Shown: piece by piece, positions 26,044-34,707 of the stretch
How positions within the stretch are numbered: the first letter of the stretch is position 1
How the letters are laid out: every line of letters begins with the position of its first letter
Assembly (NCBI GenBank): GCA_016844945.1
Contig: JAERTJ010000154.1
Location: 1-50,652 of the forward strand
DNA from: Fidelibacterota bacterium
Lineage (GTDB): Bacteria > Fidelibacterota > UBA8477 > JABMPR01
Direction of reading: 5' to 3'
Length of the DNA: 50,652 bases
The notes under the pieces: generated by a model
Databases searched by the model: none
Told to the model about the DNA's origin: nothing
What the model saw: the letters and a program-made list of their open reading frames with translations, nothing else
Position numbers and translations under genes: made by a program

Positions 26044-27123
26044 TTATTCTAATCTCTGACCTGTATCAGCATCGAAAAAGTGGAGATGCTCAAACGCAGG
26101 ATTTAGATGGAGGGTTGTTCCTACAGGAAAAATGCGCTCAGCATCCACGCGTGATATGATTGATTTACTTCCCAGAGTTGTATGCAGATACGATTCGCTT
26201 CCCATAAGTTCACTCACATCAAGGGTAACTTCCATCCCCTGTCCCGAATCATTAATAGCTAAATGCTCAGGTCTTACGCCCAGTGTGATCGGCCGATTTA
26301 CATATTCTTTGAGAACCTCATGCTGCTTGGAAGGATAGCTTAACTTGAAATGTTTTGAGAAAAGATTTATCCCTTCATCCAAATTTATTTCTACGTTAAA
26401 AAAGTTCATGGAAGGTGAGCCAATGAAACTTGCGACAAACTGATTTGCCGGGCGTTTATATAGTTCGAGGGGTACATCAGCCTGCATGACATAACCGTCC
26501 TTCAACACCACGATACGGTCGCCCATGGTCATGGCTTCCACCTGATCATGGGTGACATACATCATTGTCGTTTTTAGCGTGGAATGAAGTTTTTTAATCT
26601 CACTCCGCATCTGTACTCTCAATTTTGCATCAAGGTTGGATAAGGGCTCATCAAATAAAAACACTGCAGGATCTCTCACGATGGCTCTTCCCAGAGCAAC
26701 CCTCTGTCTCTGGCCACCAGATAAGGCTTTCGGTCGACGCCCCAGATAATCTTCTATACCCAGAATTTTCGCAGCATCATTCACCTGCTTCTCAATCTTA
26801 TCTTTGGGCACTTTTTTTAATTTCAATCCAAAGCCCATATTCTCTGCAACTGTCATATGTGGATAAAGTGCATAATTTTGGAATACCATGGCAATGGCAC
26901 GATCTTTTGGAGCAACATCATTTACTAGTTTATCGCCGATGAATATTTCACCCTCGGAGGCATCCTCAAGACCTGCTACAAGCCTCAGGAGGGTTGATTT
27001 ACCACAACCTGAGGGTCCTACGAGGACAAGGAATTCACCATCAATGATATCAAGATTGACATCATGAAGAACATGGGTATCACCAAATGATTTATTGATA
27101 TTTTTCAGTTTCAATTCAGCCAT
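26044..27123 (-). CDS. Carbohydrate ABC transporter ATP-binding protein (MalK/UgpC type)
   Basis: This 359-residue protein has Walker A GPSGCGKST (36-44), Q-loop VFQNYALYPHM, signature LSGGQRQRV (about 134-142), Walker B FLFDEPLSNLDA and the switch His in YVTHDQ. Residues after about 240 form the TOBE/MalK-type regulatory domain (RPITLGVRPEHLAI). It would power the permeases at 33889-35583, although it lies 6.7 kb downstream of them, separated by enzyme genes. ATG 27123 has an AAAGGAAG site. The 75-bp gap upstream holds a perfect GATCAA-A-TTGATC dyad. Confidence 0.94.
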   Translation of the reverse strand: MAELKLKNINKSFGDTHVLHDVNLDIIDGEFLVLVGPSGCGKSTLLRLVAGLEDASEGEIFIGDKLVNDVAPKDRAIAMVFQNYALYPHMTVAENMGFGLKLKKVPKDKIEKQVNDAAKILGIEDYLGRRPKALSGGQRQRVALGRAIVRDPAVFLFDEPLSNLDAKLRVQMRSEIKKLHSTLKTTMMYVTHDQVEAMTMGDRIVVLKDGYVMQADVPLELYKRPANQFVASFIGSPSMNFFNVEINLDEGINLFSKHFKLSYPSKQHEVLKEYVNRPITLGVRPEHLAINDSGQGMEVTLDVSELMGSESYLHTTLGSKSIISRVDAERIFPVGTTLHLNPAFEHLHFFDADTGQRLE

Positions 27124-27165
27124 AACACTTCCTTTACTCGTTCATACCACTATTTTGGAAAATCA

Positions 27166-27178
27166 GATCAAATTGATC
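27166..27178. promoter_or_regulatory. Perfect dyad GATCAA-A-TTGATC upstream of the ATPase gene
   Basis: A 13-bp sequence with 6-bp perfect arms sits 43 bp upstream of the ATPase ATG and 21 bp after the previous stop. It is too short to act as a terminator and could be a repressor site. I see no matching copy upstream of other genes in the locus, so its role is a guess. Confidence 0.25.
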
Positions 27179-27198
27179 AACTCAGGGGGTTGCTACCC

Positions 27199-30100
27199 TC
27201 ATCTCAAGCAGATAACCTTTATAGTTTGGCTCGAATTCGCAGCCTGAATTCGACAAAAATAGATTCCTGTACTCACGGACTGGTTCCCCTCATCCTGACC
27301 ATTCCAGACCAGTGAATATCGGCCAGCATCCTTCATGTCATTCTCAAGCGTTTTTATTTGTCTTCCCTTAATATCGTGAATGGTTGCATGTACATACCCA
27401 GCCTTAGCTATTCCATAATTGATGGTTGTGGCAGGATTGAATGGATTGGGAAAAGCAGGTGAAATGAAAAAGTCTTCTGGTAAATGTTTTTCACCGACAT
27501 CCCAAACACTCACAGGTGCCTGATATAAATCGCTAATTTCAGTATCACTTAAGGCATAATCATACAACCTGATATCATCGATAATGCCCTTAAAGTTGTA
27601 CTGGGTATTGCCCGGCAACACCTGTCCGATGGTAAGATCAATGCTGGTCGTGTTTAGTGTTCCAGAATAGGTCCCATGCTGATCGAGTTCGCCGTTGAGA
27701 TAAATGTCAAAATTGGAACCATCGTACAGAGCAACAATGTGATAATATGTATCTAGTTGTAACTCTGTCTGTGAGTCAAGATCAGTGATTCCAGAACTTG
27801 TTTTTATTGTCCATCTAACCTTCTGATCAGTGATGGATATCTTCCAGCGATTTTCCCAATTTCCATGGCTAATGGGATAGGCTTCTCGACCAAAGAATTC
27901 CTCTACCTTTAGCCAGATACTGACACTTATCGCGCTGGTGAAGTTCAACAGGGGTGTATTGGTCACCTGGACCCTGTCATCTACACCATCAAATCGAAGC
28001 GCCCGGTCAGGATTACCGCCGCGATCTGCTACAAAGCTGGCACCAGCCAGTACCGTCTGGTTTCCAAAGCTGCTATGATCATTAGCATCCCCACTGAAAG
28101 GCAGAAATAGCGAGGGAAACCCGAAAGCCCCGGTGGAATCAGTCACATGGATGAAAACAGATTCACTATCATCTCCATTATATGGATCAGAAACCAGACA
28201 GCTAATCTCATATTCTCCCATTTCATCGGGAGCTGTCCAGGATACGGTCGCCCCTTCCCCACTGATGCTTCCTCCACCAGGTGCTGACCATATGTAGGTC
28301 AATTCATCATCATCTTCGTCTGTGGCAATACAGGTTATGCTGGTGGTTGTGCCTGGCAGAAGATATGCTTGATCAACCTCCAGGGATTCAATCAGAGGGG
28401 CATGATTAATACGCTCAACAACCCGAATTATGGATGAGTCAGCGTTGGTCAAACCTCCAGAATCAGTCACCAGACACCGTACCTGGTAGTTACCAGTATC
28501 CGCAGGTACAGTAAATTGAATACTGGATCCAGTTGATGCCAGCTGTGCGCCATTCAGATACCAGTTAATACTCAGACCCTCACCATCTTCACGGTCCTCA
28601 GCAGCACAGCTAAAATTTATGATCGAGGAGGACTCTAGTGTGGTATTCTGAGTACCAAAGCCTTTGATCCTCGGTGGATAATTAGTCGTAACACCTGATG
28701 AATAGTCCACCACAATTCCATCAATGAGTAGTTTATCATATTCATATGTTTGAGTTCCACCAGCCGGAACGATAGCAATCAGCCAGGCTTCATCCCCGGG
28801 AATCGTTAGCTGTGTTGATTGCGTAACACCTGTCACCACCATCTGATTTGAGGTCATTTCGTAGATGTCGTGGCTGCCTTCAGGTAAGGTCAATTCTACT
28901 GCAGTGGCACCGTCATTCGGATTGTAATACAGATAGCTGGGATAAGCCTGTGAATGATACCAGTCAGTTGCCAGCAAATCCAGTTGTAGAATACCAGGCA
29001 CATTGGTGGTGTCTACAAGTGCGCCCAGATAGCCCACATGTGAAGAGCCGTATAGTGCAAAATTTGTGGCTGCCCATCCACCTCCTGTGGCATCTCCCGT
29101 GGCGTATGGACTCATACCCATAAACTCTTCCCGCATGGATTCATGAGCTATGTAAGAGTTTGGATCATATTCATAGGACCAGCTCTCAACATCTTGGTTT
29201 TCAGGAGGCAAATAGTTCGGATAGAAAAGTCTGCTGGCATTTGCCAGATTAAGAATCCACTTCCCCAGGGCACGTGCATAACGATCATCATATCGGGCTA
29301 CAGGAGCCAGCGCAGAGGCATGTTGATACCCATTCATGGCAAAGGCGTACCCCAGTCCTTGAGCTTCTCCGATCAAACCGTCACAGTCATAGCCGCCCCA
29401 ATTTCCCAGGGTAGCCCCCCAATAGCGGAGAGGTGTAATGTCAAAACACCAATTTAATAGTTTGTCCAAATCATAATTGGTGCCCAGTTCAGCATTCATT
29501 CTAGCTGCAGTAACAGCACCGTAAGGCATTTGAATTTCATAGGAAGGATTTTCGCTGCGGTGATGTAGAAACTCCAGCGCCCACTCAGCACCCATCCTAA
29601 GGCTGTCGTCCCCGGTCTGGCTATAGGCCATGTATAACAACCATCCAATGGCTCCGGCTGCTTCAGGTTCCACAACACCGTTATTATTGGCAGTCATTGT
29701 GGACAGGGACCAGGCACGGTGGCTGAAATTTCCATGACTCCATGGTACTTCACTACCCCCCATATGTTGAACAGCTTCCAACCAGCGTTCTGCAACACTT
29801 TCGAATTGAAAATCAGAGTCACCATATTCAGCGTACAAGTCTTTGAGTTGGTAGAAAAATACATTGGGCATGGTATCATACCACCAGTCATTTCCGCTGG
29901 ATGTCGTAAACCCATTCAGATAGACATTTTCACTTGGCCGGCGGTTAAACCATTCCTGACTGGCCAGGACATAGTCAAAACCATTTTGGTCTGATTTATC
30001 AATACCAACCAGAGTGGCACTAACCACTGCCGGGATACAGTTGATTCCCTCAGCATTGCTGGTATGGTTTGTCCCGACATAGGTGTGCAAACCAAATGAT

Positions 30101-30342
30101 GCGTTCTCAGGATAATTCGTGGTATTGGAGATTGTCCAGGACAGCGGTAAATGTGTACCAGTAAGAGTTTGATCAAATACCAGTGAATCATACCCTCTCG
30201 CAACTTCCTTCCAATCCCGCATCTCATAGGGTTGCGGCATATTGGGCATGAGTTCGATACGGTTAATATTAATTTGTTCAGCGTTTGTGGCCGCCAGGAA
30301 CATAAAAAAGACAAGAAATTGACGATAAGCGATAGACATCAT
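27199..30342 (-). CDS. Secreted multidomain protein: alpha/alpha-toroid-like domain, two Ig-like domains, LamG domain, Por sorting domain
   Basis: The protein has 1047 residues. Layout: signal peptide 1-22; a large helical-repeat domain rich in Trp/Tyr/Gly (about 25-500) that resembles (alpha/alpha) toroid glycan-active enzymes; a beta module (about 505-540); two PKD/Ig-like domains (about 550-735, INWYLNGAQLASTG and TYIWSAPGGGSISG); a LamG/concanavalin-like domain (about 745-945, RFDGVDDRVQVTNTPLLNF, IDDIRLYDYALSD); and a C-terminal Por-type sorting domain (about 955-1047, PAFPNPFNPATTINY). It is probably a cell-surface or released glycan-binding or cleaving enzyme. The catalytic family is not recognised. 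ATG 30342 follows AAAGGATA. Confidence 0.85.
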   Translation of the reverse strand: MMSIAYRQFLVFFMFLAATNAEQININRIELMPNMPQPYEMRDWKEVARGYDSLVFDQTLTGTHLPLSWTISNTTNYPENASFGLHTYVGTNHTSNAEGINCIPAVVSATLVGIDKSDQNGFDYVLASQEWFNRRPSENVYLNGFTTSSGNDWWYDTMPNVFFYQLKDLYAEYGDSDFQFESVAERWLEAVQHMGGSEVPWSHGNFSHRAWSLSTMTANNNGVVEPEAAGAIGWLLYMAYSQTGDDSLRMGAEWALEFLHHRSENPSYEIQMPYGAVTAARMNAELGTNYDLDKLLNWCFDITPLRYWGATLGNWGGYDCDGLIGEAQGLGYAFAMNGYQHASALAPVARYDDRYARALGKWILNLANASRLFYPNYLPPENQDVESWSYEYDPNSYIAHESMREEFMGMSPYATGDATGGGWAATNFALYGSSHVGYLGALVDTTNVPGILQLDLLATDWYHSQAYPSYLYYNPNDGATAVELTLPEGSHDIYEMTSNQMVVTGVTQSTQLTIPGDEAWLIAIVPAGGTQTYEYDKLLIDGIVVDYSSGVTTNYPPRIKGFGTQNTTLESSSIINFSCAAEDREDGEGLSINWYLNGAQLASTGSSIQFTVPADTGNYQVRCLVTDSGGLTNADSSIIRVVERINHAPLIESLEVDQAYLLPGTTTSITCIATDEDDDELTYIWSAPGGGSISGEGATVSWTAPDEMGEYEISCLVSDPYNGDDSESVFIHVTDSTGAFGFPSLFLPFSGDANDHSSFGNQTVLAGASFVADRGGNPDRALRFDGVDDRVQVTNTPLLNFTSAISVSIWLKVEEFFGREAYPISHGNWENRWKISITDQKVRWTIKTSSGITDLDSQTELQLDTYYHIVALYDGSNFDIYLNGELDQHGTYSGTLNTTSIDLTIGQVLPGNTQYNFKGIIDDIRLYDYALSDTEISDLYQAPVSVWDVGEKHLPEDFFISPAFPNPFNPATTINYGIAKAGYVHATIHDIKGRQIKTLENDMKDAGRYSLVWNGQDEGNQSVSTGIYFCRIQAANSSQTIKVICLR

Positions 30343-30378
30343 TATCCTTTCAATGATTTCTACTAAAAACTACACGTT

Positions 30379-31506
30379 TCAGCTTGAAAAAAAAGTTGAA
30401 TGAGGGATGTGAGAGATTCGACAGCAAAGATCCAGCTCGCCAGAGGCAACCACAAAGTGTCCATAGGCACTTTCTATTCCTGATGTGAATACGATATCTG
30501 GTAGGTAGATATCTGCTTCATATTCCTGAGTCAAGTCCGGTCTGGCTTCCAGAATGGGTTGAATGATTTTCTCTTCAATAATGCGCTGAGGATTCTCCAG
30601 ATCCAGCAACATCCAGACCGTACGGTAGATCCCTGCTAGCCCCTCATCAGATACTCCGTGGAATAGTACCAGCCATCCCTTCGAAGTTTTAACAGGGGGT
30701 GATCCTCCACCGACTTTCCGTGAAAGCAAAGATTGCATCTGAGGTTTGACCAAAACCGATTCTAGTGGCCGCCAGTGTAGCATATCAGGTGACCGGGAAA
30801 CATTGATTCCTGGACCTGGGACATTTATAGAATTGGAATCGATGAAATACAGTTCCCCTTGGGGTCTGGTAAGTGCGTGGTATTGCCCATCTATTTTCTC
30901 AGGAAAAATGACCATATCTTTGTTTTGATGATCAAGGATTATGCCCTGATTGTCATAGTTAAGACCATCCATGGACGTGTACAAAACTGTAGAATGTCGG
31001 GCCGCAGAGACTGCACAGGTCGTCATATAATAGGTATCATCAATCCGCGTGATACGAGCATCCTCTATGCCGTACTCCTGACTCATATTTTCTGGTAAAA
31101 TCATCTTATCGTAATGAATGTTCACAACTTCAGTTCCCTGGGGATTGAGTTCGACAGGGAGTAGCCAGGACAGAGAAGTCAGCGCGTATACCTGACCCAA
31201 GTTTTTAAATCTGTACTTACGCGGGTCAGAAAAATCTATTCCCTCGCTTGAATAGCTGTCAAGGACGAATGAATTCTGGCTTGAGTCATAGCGTATGACG
31301 TCAAGGGTATCCCCATTTCGTGGTGCCTTCAATGCCTCTGCGATTCGGACCATCATGAGTAAATTACCATGAGGAAGCCGACACAAGCCTGGATTGAAAG
31401 CCCCCAGGACATAAGTCTCTCGACCCGTGTCTCTGGCTATGGGAAGCTCCTCAGGATTTACATCTCGTGGTCCGAAGAGAATTTCATCGAAGGGGTAATC
31501 GGTCAC
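30379..31506 (-). CDS. GH130-family beta-mannoside phosphorylase/mannosidase-like enzyme A
   Basis: This 375-residue protein has no signal peptide, so it is cytoplasmic. The five-bladed propeller features of GH130 are visible: FNPGLCRLPHGNLLMMVR, the catalytic GIEDAR (Glu148-Asp149-Ala-Arg151; Ala where Pro is common), FPEKIDG, a SPDMLHWRP blade and GGGSPPV followed by GWLVLFHG. Members phosphorolyse or hydrolyse beta-mannosides such as mannobiose or Man-GlcNAc; sequence alone does not separate these here. The GTG start at 31506 has a GGGGA-rich site overlapping the end of the lipoprotein gene. Two GH130 genes in one cluster suggest different linkages or chain lengths. Confidence 0.86.
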   Translation of the reverse strand: MTDYPFDEILFGPRDVNPEELPIARDTGRETYVLGAFNPGLCRLPHGNLLMMVRIAEALKAPRNGDTLDVIRYDSSQNSFVLDSYSSEGIDFSDPRKYRFKNLGQVYALTSLSWLLPVELNPQGTEVVNIHYDKMILPENMSQEYGIEDARITRIDDTYYMTTCAVSAARHSTVLYTSMDGLNYDNQGIILDHQNKDMVIFPEKIDGQYHALTRPQGELYFIDSNSINVPGPGINVSRSPDMLHWRPLESVLVKPQMQSLLSRKVGGGSPPVKTSKGWLVLFHGVSDEGLAGIYRTVWMLLDLENPQRIIEEKIIQPILEARPDLTQEYEADIYLPDIVFTSGIESAYGHFVVASGELDLCCRISHIPHSTFFSS

Positions 31507-31510
31507 GGTA

Positions 31511-32761
31511 TTACCATCCCCCTCTAGCCTGGATGGCTAGCAAACACTCAATGGTTGATTCGGCACCAGAATTATGATTTACCTTATCGATGGAGTTGAT
31601 GCCATCAAAACATCGGCCGCTGACCGGATCATACATCTGGGTGCTAGCAATATTTTCACCTTTAAACCAGGCAAATACCTTTTCTGACAGGGTTTTGTAC
31701 TCAGGATTTCCCGTTACGGCTGCCAGAAGATTTATCCCACGGTAAGTGGAATTCATCCCATAAGCAATTTGTGAGAAATCCTTTGAGTGCCATACACCTG
31801 TCGAATCTAGCTTGAACTCTGCAGGGAAGTTTAGCTCGATGAGGGTCGGTACAAAATGATCCGCCCATAACTTCACACTATTGAGATAACGCTGGTCAGC
31901 ACTTATGATATACGCTTGTAGCAAAGCAAAAGCCTGATTGTTCCCCCATCCATGCCAGGTATTTTGCCAGCAATAGTATAATCCCTTATACTTCAGATCA
32001 TCCCCGGTGTATTGCCACCCCATAAGGGCTTCAGCCAGATACTGAATTTCTTTATCATAGCTAAAGTCCCCAAGGCCATGCACACCAGCCAGCGCCATTA
32101 ATAATTCTGCAGATTGATCTGGAGCTTTACTCAAGTTCCATGATGGACGCATTGAACCATCATCTGCCATACTCATTTCTGGATAGGTTGAGAAAAGCGT
32201 ATCCAGGTGAGGTTGGGATTTCATGAATCTGCTGGAAATACGCTCAGCAAGCTCATCATAATCCGATCGATTGGCAAAAATCCGATAGCCAGCACCAAGC
32301 CCGCGTAGTCCTCGGACTGCCCACCAGCTGAATTCAGGTAAACTATTTTCATGAGATGTGTTAATGGAACCATCGGGGAACAGGAAATTATACCACAATC
32401 CATCCTCGCGGCTAAGGTGCAACAGGTATTTCACCATGCCTTCTGCCAGAGGAAGCAATTCCTTTCGATTCTGTTTATTGATCTCGAACTCGATTACTTC
32501 CATGAACCGTCCCACATCGTCCACGCAAGTCGCTCCTTCATCGGAGTCTACAATATGCTCATAACTCGGAGCATCAGCATAAATGGCGATCCACTTGAGA
32601 ATCTCACCACTCTCCAGTTCAGTGCTATCTATGAGATAAAGTCCATGATCGATATTAGCGGGAGTGAGTTCAGGCTCAGAGTCAGTGCACGTTGAGAGTA
32701 GTCCTGATAGTAATACCAGACCTAAATATTTGACATAAATGATCTTTTTCAATGGAATCAT
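31511..32761 (-). CDS. Lipoprotein with alpha/alpha-toroid (six-hairpin glycosidase-like) fold
   Basis: The protein has 416 residues with a lipoprotein signal ending LLSGLLSTC (Cys25). The mature part is built of helical repeats with aromatic and acidic clusters typical of six-hairpin glycosidase or lyase folds (GLWYNFLFPDGSIN, WWAVRGLRGLGAGYR, NSTYRGINLLAA, HNSGAESTIECLLAIQA). It lies between two GH130 genes. Its ATG overlaps the upstream GH130 stop by 4 bp, and its own stop is followed closely by the next gene, so all three are translationally linked. It probably works on the same glycan at the membrane surface. No specific GH or PL family recognised. Confidence 0.8.
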   Translation of the reverse strand: MIPLKKIIYVKYLGLVLLSGLLSTCTDSEPELTPANIDHGLYLIDSTELESGEILKWIAIYADAPSYEHIVDSDEGATCVDDVGRFMEVIEFEINKQNRKELLPLAEGMVKYLLHLSREDGLWYNFLFPDGSINTSHENSLPEFSWWAVRGLRGLGAGYRIFANRSDYDELAERISSRFMKSQPHLDTLFSTYPEMSMADDGSMRPSWNLSKAPDQSAELLMALAGVHGLGDFSYDKEIQYLAEALMGWQYTGDDLKYKGLYYCWQNTWHGWGNNQAFALLQAYIISADQRYLNSVKLWADHFVPTLIELNFPAEFKLDSTGVWHSKDFSQIAYGMNSTYRGINLLAAVTGNPEYKTLSEKVFAWFKGENIASTQMYDPVSGRCFDGINSIDKVNHNSGAESTIECLLAIQARGGW

Positions 32762-33669
32762 ACGAGCCAGTGCTCCTTCTCAAAAACCACATCACTCTTC
32801 AAGATATAAGCTGCACCGATAAGACTATCTGCCCCGGCATAGATGATATCATAGCGATCATCCTTATCAATGGTGGCACAACTGAAGATGACATTAGGCA
32901 CAGGTCCCTGTCTTTCCCATTCCTCTTCAGATTCAATCAGTGGTTTGTCATATCTCGCCAGGACTTTTCTGGGATCATCATGATCCAGTAGAGCAGCGCC
33001 GAGACGATACTGAAATTTTTCATCTACTGCATGATAAATGAGCAACCAGCCCTTGTCATGCATGACCGGTGGACCAGCAATACCCAGCTTGCGTGATTCC
33101 CACCCACCTGGGATGGGTGACATGATGCTGGTATGATTCGTATAATTCTTAAAATCTTTGGTATTTGCGATCCAGATGTCTTCTCCTCCTCGCCGGTGAA
33201 GGAAGAGGTATTCACCTCCAATTTTCTCAGGAAAGAAGGCTGCATTCTTGTTTTCCTCATCCAGGACGACACCCTTTCTCTCCCACTGTTTGAGATCATC
33301 ACTGACTGCCAGACAGATACGATGATCACCGGGAAAGCGTCCTCCAAAACCCGTGTAAGTCATATAAAAGCGTCCATCCAATTTGACAACACGTGGGTCT
33401 TCTGGGCCACGGAGTTCCTGAGGGACATCGTTACTCAGTACGGGTTCGGGAAGTCGCTCCCAGTCCAGTATGTTTTTGCTCCAGGCGTAGCCCAATTTGT
33501 TTACATAGTCACCAAAGCGCTCGTGTCCACCAATATCAGTGGCACGATAAATCATGTGATACAGACCTTTATCATAGACTGCTCCAGCATTAAACACTGC
33601 TGCTCTTTCCCACTTATGTTCAGGGATGGTTTTTAATACGGGATCGCGTGAGTATCTGGTCAATTTCAT
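32758..33669 (-). CDS. GH130-family beta-mannoside phosphorylase/mannosidase-like enzyme B
   Basis: This 303-residue cytoplasmic protein has the classic GH130 core: FNAGAVYDKGLYHMIYRATD, the catalytic RGPEDPRV (Glu90-Asp91-Pro-Arg93), the blade TYTGFGGRFPGDHRICLA, FFPEKIGGEYLFLHRR and the late GPVPNVIFSCA with GAADS-like end. It is shorter than enzyme A and closer to the compact mannoside enzymes in this family. Start ATG 33669 with AAGGA about 12 nt upstream. It is the first gene after the 219-bp gap that contains a LacI-type operator candidate (33722-33737), so it may start its own transcript. Confidence 0.9.
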   Translation of the reverse strand: MKLTRYSRDPVLKTIPEHKWERAAVFNAGAVYDKGLYHMIYRATDIGGHERFGDYVNKLGYAWSKNILDWERLPEPVLSNDVPQELRGPEDPRVVKLDGRFYMTYTGFGGRFPGDHRICLAVSDDLKQWERKGVVLDEENKNAAFFPEKIGGEYLFLHRRGGEDIWIANTKDFKNYTNHTSIMSPIPGGWESRKLGIAGPPVMHDKGWLLIYHAVDEKFQYRLGAALLDHDDPRKVLARYDKPLIESEEEWERQGPVPNVIFSCATIDKDDRYDIIYAGADSLIGAAYILKSDVVFEKEHWLV

Positions 33670-33721
33670 GGTATTTCAAATTCCTTATACAGATGTACTA
33701 TTTCAATTCTAACTTTATAAT

Positions 33722-33737
33722 CCAACGAGCGCTTCCA
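33722..33737 (-). promoter_or_regulatory. Candidate LacI-family operator
   Basis: On the minus strand TGGAAGCGCTCGTTGG has the central AGCGCT and flanks resembling the LacI/GalR/CcpA-type site TGAAAGCGCTTTCA, with mismatches in the right half. It lies 53 bp upstream of the GH130-B start. A LacI-type regulator is encoded at the right end of the same locus. Confidence 0.35.
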
Positions 33738-33802
33738 CTTAACAATTGGACCTGATGTGGCTTCTGCAACTCCCTAATCTCTTTCATTCAACTCTACCTC
33801 TC

Positions 33803-33867
33803 GTCACACTGAGTTTCTCGAAGTGTAACATTGTAAAAACCCCTGTATCCTTCGAGAGCCTCAGGAA
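33803..33867. repeat. Two REP-like short palindromic units in the gap before the permease genes
   Basis: GTCACACTGAGTTTCTCGAAGTGTAAC at 33803-33829 is an imperfect palindrome (CACTGAG...CTCGAAGTG) of a type scattered between genes in many bacterial genomes. A related unit, TCCTTCGAGAGCCTCAGGA, lies at 33848-33866. They sit downstream of the permease stop (33889) and upstream of GH130-B, where they could stabilise or end the transporter transcript. Confidence 0.5.
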
Positions 33868-33888
33868 GACCCTCACTAACTCCCCCAA

Positions 33889-34707
33889 CTAATTCTTAAG
33901 CCCTGATGTCGCCATACTCTCGATGAAATATTTCTGAAAGAAAGAGTAAATGATAATAATCGGAGCAGCCAACAATGTTGTTGCTGCCAACTGGACACCC
34001 ATCTGATTGGCGGCTTGACCTCCAATTGCAAAGAGAGTTACCAACTGCGGCATGGTCATCAGTGTTTCCAATCTTATGACCAATAGTGGCCAGAGTACAT
34101 CATTCCAGGATCCCATGAATGCCAGAATGCCCACAGTGATGAGTACTGGTTTTGACAAGGGCCAAATGATGCGAAACAGAATTTGAAATTCGTTGCATCC
34201 ATCTATGCGGGCGGCGTCAATTAAGTCTTGGGGGATATCACGGAAAAACTGTCTGAACAACAGGATTCCAAATGAATTAATCATTCCAGGAACGATGAGA
34301 CTGAGATACGTATCAACCCAACCAAACTTCACCATGAGGATGTACATGGGAATGAGGGTGATCTGAAATGGAATGACCATAGTGAAAAGAATCACGGCAA
34401 AGATTAATTCACGTCCCAGAAACTTTAGTCTGGCCAGGGCATAGCCAACAATGGATCCAAAAAAGAGAACACAAGTTGTGACACACAATGAGACCAACAT
34501 ACTGTTCAATAATGCTCGCCCAATGGGAATTTTAGTAAAGACGGTGCGGTAATTATCCAGACTCATATTGGGTGACCAGAGCCCGATACCTGTGAGTTCC
34601 ATCTCAGGTTTAAAGGTTGAAAACAGCATCCAAACAAAGGGATATGCGAAGATCATTCCACCGACTGTGAGTGCCAGATAGACGGGTAAATTTTTCATGC
34701 CTCGCAT
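33889..34707 (-). CDS. Carbohydrate ABC transporter permease (MalG-type)
   Basis: This 272-residue inner-membrane protein has six helices and the EAA loop DAARIDGCNEFQILFRIIWPL (split here only for reference: AARIDG then G-x-x-x-x-F near residue 190), which docks on the ATPase. The pattern is that of the MalG/UgpE subunit of class CUT1 sugar importers. Its ATG at 34707 directly follows the stop of the partner permease (TAA ATG). It would import oligosaccharides delivered by the binding protein at 35580-36911. The ATPase is encoded at 26044-27123. Confidence 0.93.
   Translation of the reverse strand: MRGMKNLPVYLALTVGGMIFAYPFVWMLFSTFKPEMELTGIGLWSPNMSLDNYRTVFTKIPIGRALLNSMLVSLCVTTCVLFFGSIVGYALARLKFLGRELIFAVILFTMVIPFQITLIPMYILMVKFGWVDTYLSLIVPGMINSFGILLFRQFFRDIPQDLIDAARIDGCNEFQILFRIIWPLSKPVLITVGILAFMGSWNDVLWPLLVIRLETLMTMPQLVTLFAIGGQAANQMGVQLAATTLLAAPIIIIYSFFQKYFIESMATSGLKN

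Noticed and set aside
29916..30314. 132-codon minus-strand frame inside the 1047-residue protein gene
   Set aside because: It is an out-of-frame shadow of a well-supported gene with recognisable domains.
33133..33636. 167-codon plus-strand frame opposite GH130-B
   Set aside because: It is antisense to a gene with a complete GH130 active site and shows no protein family features.
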